From: QHCE01 sp038260095 | GTDB lineage: Bacteria > Actinomycetota > Actinomycetes > Mycobacteriales > QHCE01 | Direction: 5' to 3' | Assembly: GCA_038260095.1 (NCBI GenBank) | Contig: JBBSOC010000046.1 | Span: 1-18,782, forward strand | DNA: 18,782 nucleotides | Shown here: in pieces, positions 13,364-18,782 of the stretch | How positions within the stretch are numbered: the first letter of the stretch is position 1 | Layout: every line of letters starts with the position of its first letter | Notes under the pieces: model-generated | What the model was told of the DNA's origin: nothing | The model's database searches: none | The model's input: the letters and a program-made list of their open reading frames with translations, nothing else | Translations under genes and position numbers: made by a program

Positions 13364-13838
13364 ACTAACATTGCTAATCAGCACGAAAGTGGCTAGGCTA
13401 ACGCAGTCTTTGGCTTGAAAATTTAGCTACTTTCGAGTCGACTTAGTAACGAATTACATCAGTAGGTAGACTCCGGACACGCCATGTTGGCCAGCCTGTT
13501 GCCTTAGGCCAGGTTCGCCGTCTACGCTTACATCACTTAGTCGCCAAATATGTAGTCATGCGTTTAAGCGCATGCCGGCGGAGATCGTGTTCCTGTCGGT
13601 GATGACCAGCCCTGTTGCGTTAGCAATGGGCAGTCACGTATGAGGGCGGCAATCTACTCATCAGAATGCGGGTGGCAGGCCACGAGTAGCCTTTCAATCC
13701 ACTATGTGGTGAGAAAATGTACATAGCAATTCACTAGCACGCGATGATTGCGTCTGCGTCCCCTGTATACGCAATTCTCGTGATCGAGATCCGGCCGAAC
13801 GTTTTATCGTTGGCCCATCGCAGAGTAAGGAAAACCCA
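13364..13838. other. Long non-coding rho leader region
   Basis: 475 bases without a credible gene separate the thrB remnant from rho. TAGACT hexamers at 13361-13366 and 13467-13472 could be -10 elements, but neither has a good -35. The region holds a 12-bp inverted repeat (13384-13435) and a small 6-bp hairpin (13557-13574). Part of it could also be residue of lost sequence. A long untranslated leader suits known autogenous control of rho by Rho in other bacteria; here that is inference. Confidence 0.5.
13384..13435 (+). promoter_or_regulatory. 12-bp stem-loop in the rho leader
   Basis: CGAAAGTGGCTA (13384-13395) can pair with TAGCTACTTTCG (13424-13435): 11 Watson-Crick pairs and one G-U pair, with a 28-base loop. 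No U-tract follows, so it is not a classical terminator. It may shape the leader RNA of rho. Confidence 0.45.
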
Positions 13839-15890
13839 TTGAGCGACACATCTAGTCTTCTATCCGCAGATTCTGCCGCACCTGCATCCGCAGCTACGGT
13901 GATCGGAGAAGACGCGCGGAGCGCAAACGGCTCCGCAAGCAAGTCTCGTCCTTCAAGCACTGGCCTGACCAGCATGTTGTTGGCCCAGTTGCAAAAGGTA
14001 GCTACTGATCTTGGTATCAGCGGCACCGGGCGAATGCGCAAAAGCGAGCTGATCGGTGCGATTGACCAGCGCCAATCCTCTGGCACCAAGCTCGCTGTAA
14101 CGAGTAACGGCTCATCGGCTCGTGAGCCCCAGAGTGCATCCAGCCAAACCCGTTCTCCACGCCGTTCGGGCGGGGCAGCCGGGAATGCGCACCAGGTTGA
14201 ACTGCCGGTGGGGGAGGCCACAATGATGTCGGAGAGCTCGCCAGCAGAGAACACATCCCGTGCGGGTTCGGCCGATGCCACTCCGCAGAGCGGGGCCGCA
14301 CCTCGTCCTAGGCGCCGGGCGACTCGCCAAGCTGGCACTCCGGTGCCAGAAGCCGCCGAGCTTACCAAGAGCAGCCCTAGCAGCGAGCCAGAAGCGAGTG
14401 GCCCCTACGAAGCCGAACTTGCTGGTGACCGAGGGGGACGCCGCGCGGGTGGTCGTGAAGATCGCCGTGGTGGCCGCGATTCCCATCGATCCTCCCAACG
14501 CCGCGGTGACCGCCCCAACGAACGCTCGAATGACCGTTCTAGCGATCGTATGAATGACCGTTCTAGCGAACGCTCGAATGACCGTTCTAGCGAACGATCC
14601 AACGATCGGTCTGGCGACCGTTATGACGATCGCCCCGAGGACGACTCCAATGAGTATGGGCGCCGGCGCCGGGGGGGGCGTTTCCGTGACCGTGATCGCA
14701 ACCGTCGCCCTGGTCGGGATCGCAGCGATGTTGAGCCTGTGGTGAGCGAAGATGATGTGCTGATACCTGTGGCTGGCATCGTCGACATTTTGGACAGCTA
14801 TGCGTTCATTCGCACATCGGGTTATCTGCCTGGCTCCAATGACGTGTACGTCTCGCTCTCGCAAGTTCGCAAGTATGGGCTGCGCCGTGGGGATGCGGTG
14901 ACAGGTTCGGTACGTCAGTCCAGAGACGGTGAGCGGCAGAACAAGTACAACCCTCTGGTCCGCTTGGACGCTGTCAATGGCGTTGACAGCGAGCAGGCAC
15001 ATCGTCGCGAAGAGTTCCACAAGCTCACGCCGCTGTATCCGCAGGATCGGCTGCGTTTGGAGACTGAGCCGCAGCAGCTGACCACTCGTGTGATTGACCT
15101 GGTGATGCCAATCGGTAAAGGGCAGCGTGCGTTGATCGTCTCGCCGCCCAAGGCCGGAAAGACGATGGTGCTGCAGGCGCTGGCCAACGCGATCGCCACC
15201 AATAACCCGGAATGTCACCTCATGGTCGTCCTCGTTGACGAGCGGCCGGAGGAGGTGACCGACATGCAACGCTCGGTGAAGGGCGAGGTCATTGCCTCCA
15301 CCTTCGATCGGCCGCCGACAGACCACACCACGGTGGCGGAGCTCTCCATCGAGCGCGCAAAGCGACTGGTGGAGCTGGGCCACGATGTCGTGGTGCTGCT
15401 GGACTCGATCACCCGGCTGGGGCGTGCCTACAACTTGGCCGCACCGACCTCGGGCCGTATTTTGTCTGGTGGTGTCGACTCCACCGCGCTATATCCACCG
15501 AAGCGTTTCCTGGGTGCCGCTCGCAACATCGAGCACGGTGGCTCGCTCACTATCATCGCTACCGCGCTGGTAGAAACCGGATCCACCATGGACACGGTCA
15601 TCTTCGAGGAGTTCAAGGGCACCGGCAATGCCGAGCTCAAGCTGGACCGGCGCATCGCCGACAAGCGAACCTTCCCTGCGGTGGACGTCGATGCCTCTAG
15701 TACTCGTAAAGAGGAGCTCCTGCTTGCGTCCGACGAACTCTCCGTGATTTACAAACTGCGGAAAGTACTGCACGCGCTCGACTCGCAGCAGGCGTTAGAT
15801 CTACTGCTCGACAAGCTCAAGAAAACTCGTACCAACGCCGAATTCTTAATGCAGATCCAAAAGACCACGCCGGGTAATGGCACTGACTGA
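13839..15890 (+). CDS. rho: Transcription termination factor Rho
   Basis: 683 residues. The start is TTG 13839, supported by AAGGAA about 8 bases upstream. Domains in order: a Rho N-terminal (SAP-like) helix bundle with LAQLQKVATDLGISGTGRMRKSELIGAI (about 49-76); a long disordered arginine/serine/glutamate-rich insertion (about 85-305) with repeats; the cold-shock RNA-binding domain (VAGIVDILDSYAFIRTSGYL, about 311-360); and the RecA-type ATPase core with Walker A PPKAGKT (about 436-442), VVLVDERPEEVTDMQRS, the Walker B strand VVVLLDSITRLGRAYN and SGGVDSTALYPPKRFLGAAR. The core is complete, so this should be a working hexameric RNA helicase that ends transcription. The large insertion is typical of actinobacterial Rho and adds RNA binding. 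No terminator separates it from the downstream thiol oxidoreductase gene. Confidence 0.97.
   Translation: MSDTSSLLSADSAAPASAATVIGEDARSANGSASKSRPSSTGLTSMLLAQLQKVATDLGISGTGRMRKSELIGAIDQRQSSGTKLAVTSNGSSAREPQSASSQTRSPRRSGGAAGNAHQVELPVGEATMMSESSPAENTSRAGSADATPQSGAAPRPRRRATRQAGTPVPEAAELTKSSPSSEPEASGPYEAELAGDRGGRRAGGREDRRGGRDSHRSSQRRGDRPNERSNDRSSDRMNDRSSERSNDRSSERSNDRSGDRYDDRPEDDSNEYGRRRRGGRFRDRDRNRRPGRDRSDVEPVVSEDDVLIPVAGIVDILDSYAFIRTSGYLPGSNDVYVSLSQVRKYGLRRGDAVTGSVRQSRDGERQNKYNPLVRLDAVNGVDSEQAHRREEFHKLTPLYPQDRLRLETEPQQLTTRVIDLVMPIGKGQRALIVSPPKAGKTMVLQALANAIATNNPECHLMVVLVDERPEEVTDMQRSVKGEVIASTFDRPPTDHTTVAELSIERAKRLVELGHDVVVLLDSITRLGRAYNLAAPTSGRILSGGVDSTALYPPKRFLGAARNIEHGGSLTIIATALVETGSTMDTVIFEEFKGTGNAELKLDRRIADKRTFPAVDVDASSTRKEELLLASDELSVIYKLRKVLHALDSQQALDLLLDKLKKTRTNAEFLMQIQKTTPGNGTD
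14497..14640 (+). repeat. 24-bp tandem repeats within rho (disordered insertion)
   Basis: Units of 24 bp start at 14521, 14545, 14569 and 14593; the first three are nearly identical around ATGACCGTTCTAGCG. Weaker flanking units begin at 14497 and 14617. Each unit encodes eight residues of the form (E/D)RSNDRSS. The in-frame period means copy number can change without loss of Rho. Confidence 0.88.
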
Positions 15891-15923
15891 TCCAGTTGTT
15901 AAGAAAGGGTAGTCCGTATCACA

Positions 15924-16712
15924 ATGTCACAGCAGGAACGAACTTCGAAGAAAATCGGCAGCCTTAAGACTGGTCGATGGAGGCCGTCCGCCAATGTCGT
16001 TATGACTGTGGCGGTGCTCGCTGTAGCCGCGGTGATCATCGGCGGCGCGATACTGTTCGGTGGTAAGCACAACAGCTCCGCGAGTCATTCTGACTCGGTA
16101 GATCCAGCAATTCTGCGCAGGCCAGATAGCAATACCTTGAATGAGAAGCCCCGTGATGAGGCCTCCAACACGACTGCTGTCAAAAAGGTCACCCTGGTGG
16201 AGTTTCTCGACTTCCAGTGCCCGGCATGTGCGGCGTATTACGACAACGTCACTCGGAAGCTTGAGCAGGACTACTCTGACCGCGTCACGTTCGTCACACG
16301 GAACTTTCCGCTGGACGTGCACCCGCTCGCCATGCTCGCGGCGCGCTCCGCGGAAGCCGCCGCCCTGCAAGGTAAGTACCCTCAGATGTATCATGCGCTG
16401 TATAACAATTACCGGTCGTGGGCGCTGAATTCTGGTGCAGGTAACGTCAGTAGCGATCAGCAGCGGGCCAGTAAACTGTTCGACAGCTACGCCCAACAGA
16501 TCGGGCTGAACCTTGAGCGGTTCCATCGGGACATGAGCTCCACCCAGGTTCAGCAGCGAATAGAGCGCGACCGTGCCGACGGAAAGACAGCAGGTGTCGC
16601 TAGTACTCCGACACTGTTTGTTGACGGCACCAAATTCGATCCATCGGGAAACTCGTTTGCCGATGTGAATCGTGAGCTTCGCAAGGTTCTGGACAAGGAA
16701 CTTGCCAAGTGA
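15924..16712 (+). CDS. DsbA-like membrane-anchored thiol-disulfide oxidoreductase
   Basis: 262 residues. A basic N-terminus and one TM helix (about residues 24-46) anchor an extracytoplasmic thioredoxin fold of the DsbA-like/Thioredoxin_4 group. The active site is FQCPACAAYY (C99-P-A-C102), and the cis-proline loop is VASTPTLFVDG near residue 220. It should introduce disulfide bonds into exported proteins and be reoxidised by the VKOR protein encoded next. It follows rho by 33 bases and overlaps the VKOR start by 4 bases (GTGA), so the two are coupled. The purine-rich AAGAAAGGG lies rather far (about 14 bases) before the ATG, so the exact start is less sure. In most relatives rpmE and prfA follow rho, so this position is unusual. 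Confidence 0.86.
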   Translation: MSQQERTSKKIGSLKTGRWRPSANVVMTVAVLAVAAVIIGGAILFGGKHNSSASHSDSVDPAILRRPDSNTLNEKPRDEASNTTAVKKVTLVEFLDFQCPACAAYYDNVTRKLEQDYSDRVTFVTRNFPLDVHPLAMLAARSAEAAALQGKYPQMYHALYNNYRSWALNSGAGNVSSDQQRASKLFDSYAQQIGLNLERFHRDMSSTQVQQRIERDRADGKTAGVASTPTLFVDGTKFDPSGNSFADVNRELRKVLDKELAK

Positions 16713-17314
16713 GCATGTTGGCTGCCGCTGACGTGCACCCACCGATCCAGCGTGGGTTGGGCTGGCTGTACCTGCTGAGCGGCCTAATAGGCCTGGCCGC
16801 CGCAGCCGCGCTTACGCTGGAGAAGATCGAGAAGTTACGCGACCCCAGTTACGTGCCGACCTGCTCGCTGAATCCGGTGATTTCATGCGGTTCGGTGATG
16901 GATAGCTCCCAAGCCGCCGCATTCGGCTTCCCGAACCCGCTGATCGGAATCGCGGCTTTTTCCGTACTCATCACAGTGGGGGTGGTGTTGCTTTCTGGGT
17001 ACGCCGCTCCGCGCTGGTTTTGGGTTGGTATGCAGCTGGGAGCTACCTTCGGCGTGGTGTTCGTGCACTGGCTGATCCATGCCAGTCTTTATCAGATTGG
17101 TGCGCTCTGTCCGTACTGCATGGCCGTATGGATAGTTACTATTCTGATTTTCTGGTACACCACCCTGCACAACACGCGGTTTATCTCACTGGGTGGGGGG
17201 CGTGTAGTCGCGCTACTCACGCGCTTCCACACGGTAATTCCGACTCTGTGGTGTGTAGTCATTGCCGTGCTGGTCCTGCAGGCGTTTTGGAGCTACTGGA
17301 GTACCCTAATCTGA
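16709..17314 (+). CDS. Vitamin K epoxide reductase (VKOR) family protein
   Basis: 201 residues with about five hydrophobic segments. The loop pair C52-S-L-N-P-V-I-S-C60-G, the FPNPLIGIAAF segment and the redox motif ALCPYCMAVW (C134, C137) are the four conserved cysteines and surroundings of bacterial VKOR. VKOR passes electrons from the DsbA-like partner to quinone, acting like DsbB in actinobacteria. The GTG start at 16709 overlaps the upstream stop; ATG 16715 is an alternative. The gene ends at 17314 and overlaps the end of the convergent CtaG remnant by 9 bases. Confidence 0.9.
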   Translation: MSMLAAADVHPPIQRGLGWLYLLSGLIGLAAAAALTLEKIEKLRDPSYVPTCSLNPVISCGSVMDSSQAAAFGFPNPLIGIAAFSVLITVGVVLLSGYAAPRWFWVGMQLGATFGVVFVHWLIHASLYQIGALCPYCMAVWIVTILIFWYTTLHNTRFISLGGGRVVALLTRFHTVIPTLWCVVIAVLVLQAFWSYWSTLI

Positions 17315-17614
17315 GGTGGTCTGGTCTGAGACAGCTAAGCGGGCGAGCATCGCATTATAGTGGTGTAGTGCTTCGTTGTCGTTGTCGATATCTGTTTCAA
17401 CCCTGAGTTCCTCAGATGCGTAGGCGTCGGTCAGTGCTGAGCGGCGCGCGGCTTCCAGCCAGGGACCGAGGTCGTTGCCTTCACCAGAGCTGTGAATCCA
17501 CCGTGCGATAACACTGAGTGCCAACGCGGCCATCAGCGCGTCTCCGCCGATCCACATCGCGGCGCCGCCCCAGCGTAGGTCCTCAACCAAACTCGGACCC
17601 CATGCTCGGTCCAA
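17306..17614 (-). pseudogene. Truncated cytochrome c oxidase assembly (CtaG/caa3-type) protein, C-terminal part
   Basis: About 102 residues remain, beginning around RAWGPSLVEDLRWGGAAMWIGGDALMA. The WGPS-L-x-(E/D)-D-x-(R)-x-GG-x-x-MWIGGD pattern followed by a hydrophobic helix and a variable hydrophilic tail is the C-terminal end of actinobacterial CtaG-type proteins. These have about 300 or more residues with several TM helices, so most of the protein is missing. The coding frame runs without an evident start into the DNA of the IS4-family element near 17615-17634, so insertion is the cause. The TTG at 17614 is only a formal start. The remnant ends TAG at 17308-17306. Confidence 0.72.
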
Positions 17615-17634
17615 TGGCCATGAGTTAAGCCTTT

Positions 17635-18633
17635 TTGTGGGATGATCGTTTGGTGGCTGATAACAAGACGGCGGGTCGGGTTCGGCTGGCTGATGAGGTG
17701 TCTGTTGGTTTGCTGGCGACGGTGTTCCCGGACGAGCGGGTGATTGCTGCGATCGAGGAGGCTGGGGTTACCGAGCAGCGGAACAGGGCGCTACCTGCCC
17801 GGCTGATGGTGTATTTCGCACTCGCGCTGTGGCTGGACTTCGGTAAGGGATATGTGCGGGTCCTGATTGGCCTGCTCACCGGTCTGCGGTGGGCGCGCGG
17901 TGGCTGGGGCGGGTACACGGTGCCCACTGATGGTGCGATTTCCCTAGCGCGTGGACGGTTAGGGGATAGGCCGCTTAAGCTGCTGTTCGACGACACCGCA
18001 CGGGCGGTGGGCACACCGGCAATGGAGGGGGTGTTCTGGCGTGGTCGCCGTCTGGTTGCAGTCGATGGCACCGTGTTCGACCTGCCCCGCGGGCAGGACA
18101 ACGAGGCGGAGTATGCGATCCCGGGCGGCGGGAAGCTGCCCCAAGCCCGCGTGGTCGCCTTAGCTGAGTGCGGCACCCTGGCGTTACTGGGTGCTGAATG
18201 CGACTCCATCGCCGTGGGCGAGCGCACCCTGTTCGCCCGGCTGCTGCCCCGACTCGGCCCGGACATGCTGCTGATGGCCGACCGGGGTTTCCCCTCCTAC
18301 GACCTCTACATCAAGACCCTGGCCACCGGGGCAGACGTGTTGTGGCGGGTCTTGGCATCCTTCGCCTTGCCGGTCCTGACCCGGTTGAGCGATGGCACCT
18401 ACCTATCACAGTTACGTGGTACACGCACCTCAGACCGGGTCACCGTGCGGGTCATCGAGTACTCCATCCGCGGCGAGGATGGGATCAGCGAGGTCTTCGC
18501 GCTGATCACTAACCTGTGCGACCCACAACAAGCCCCCGCACTGGAACTGGCCGGCAATTACAGCCAGCGATGGCACATCGAACTGTTGTTCCGGCTCGTC
18601 AAGGTGAGGTGTGTCGGTTTTTTTGGACAGTGA
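17635..18633 (+). pseudogene. IS4-family transposase, 3' end interrupted by an IS3-family element
   Basis: 332 residues open from about TTG 17635 (GTG 17653 is another possible start). The N-terminus (LADEVSVGLLATVFPDERV) is the IS4 transposase N-terminal domain. DDE landmarks are LVAVDGTVFDLP (first Asp), LLMADRGFPSYDLY (second Asp) and the YSQRWHIELLFRLVK signature with the catalytic Glu (Y-2x-R-3x-E-6x-K). Directly after this Lys the sequence changes to VRCVGFFGQ-stop, which is the end of another insertion sequence, so the normal C-terminal tail is missing. The protein might still be made but is probably inactive. The element is inserted in ctaG. Confidence 0.88.
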
Positions 18634-18782
18634 TCCATTAAAGTTACTGTCTGGAGGTTTTATGATGAGGAAAGTTTATACTTCTGAGTTTCGGGTTGAG
18701 GCTGTGAGGATGGTTTTGGGGTCGGGTAAGCCGATCGCTAGGATGGCCCGCGATTTGGGTATCAATGAGGGTACGTTAACGA
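18605..18782 (+). mobile_element. Left end of an IS3-family element inserted in the IS4 transposase
   Basis: Downstream of the IS4 Y-R-E-K motif the sequence becomes T-rich (TGTGTCGGTTTTTTTGGACA). IS3 ends start with TG, so the boundary lies within about 18605-18612. The element continues past the window end, carrying orfA from 18662. Confidence 0.7.
18662..18782 (+). CDS. IS3-family transposase OrfA (N-terminal part, cut by window edge)
   Basis: An open frame from ATG 18662 (or the adjacent ATG 18665), preceded by TGGAGG with a 5-base spacer. It encodes about 40 residues: RKVYTSEFRVEAVRMVLGSG and KPIARMARDLGINEGTLT, the helix-turn-helix of IS3/IS911-type OrfA proteins that recognise the element ends. 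The rest of orfA and the orfB catalytic frame lie outside the window. Confidence 0.85.
   Translation, partial: MMRKVYTSEFRVEAVRMVLGSGKPIARMARDLGINEGTLT

Noticed and set aside
13557..13574. CATGCG-TTTAAG-CGCATG hairpin in the rho leader as a terminator
   Set aside because: A 6-bp stem without a following T-run; it may be a minor structure but does not support a terminator call.
14497..14640. CRISPR-like short repeats
   Set aside because: The units are directly tandem with no spacers, are in frame with rho and encode an octad repeat; they are coding repeats, not a CRISPR array.
14112..15383. Long minus-strand open frame (423 codons) opposite rho
   Set aside because: It lies fully antisense to the well-conserved rho gene, has low-complexity repeats mirrored from the rho insertion, and resembles no family.
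15927..16742. Minus-strand open frame of 271 codons opposite the DsbA-like gene
   Set aside because: Antisense shadow of a gene with a clear CPAC active site and coupled VKOR partner; no domain is seen in it.

Overview
The window looks like a chromosomal piece of a moderately high-G+C actinobacterium, probably a Mycobacteriales (Corynebacteriales) relative. Supporting signs are a LysX/MprF-type lysyltransferase, a LysA whose N-terminus resembles the mycobacterial protein, a Rho factor with a long arginine/serine-rich insertion, a DsbA-like/VKOR pair, and leaderless-looking promoters. Species cannot be named from this sequence. Decayed biosynthetic genes, several toxin-antitoxin (TA) modules and nested insertion sequences suggest a genome under reductive decay, perhaps host-associated or living in a nutrient-rich niche (inference).

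Layout. 1-405: 3' end of a transposase whose element truncates a SLOG/TIGR00725-type gene, divergent from an AbrB + RelE-like TA pair (445-995). 1043-3714 (minus): an MprF-like lysyltransferase and a two-TM hypothetical protein. 4073-6002 (plus): a lipoprotein and an ARMT1/DUF89-family protein. 6083-8585 (minus): a hairpin, tRNA-Arg(CCG), a VapBC module, then DUF305 and DUF3105 membrane-anchored proteins. 8707-13363 (plus): the ancestral lysA-hom-thrC-thrB cluster. lysA is intact; hom, thrC and thrB are each collapsed by large internal deletions and frameshifts but keep their order. Two intact VapBC-type modules sit exactly at the lysA|hom and thrC|thrB junctions. The argS gene that I expect next to lysA in this lineage is absent.

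13364-13838 is a long non-coding rho leader with a 12-bp stem-loop. rho (13839-15890) carries 24-bp tandem repeats in its disordered insertion and is followed by a DsbA-like thiol oxidoreductase and VKOR, which together form an oxidative protein-folding pair. A CtaG C-terminal remnant on the minus strand is cut by an IS4-family element, which is itself cut by an IS3-family element at the right edge.

How it fits together. Lysine synthesis (lysA) is kept while the homoserine/threonine branch is dead at this locus, predicting threonine (and probably methionine/isoleucine) dependence unless intact copies lie elsewhere. The most unusual theme is four TA modules in about 12 kb, two of them wedged between the dead genes. 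Three of the four antitoxins, and apparently lysA, have -10 elements spaced for leaderless transcripts.
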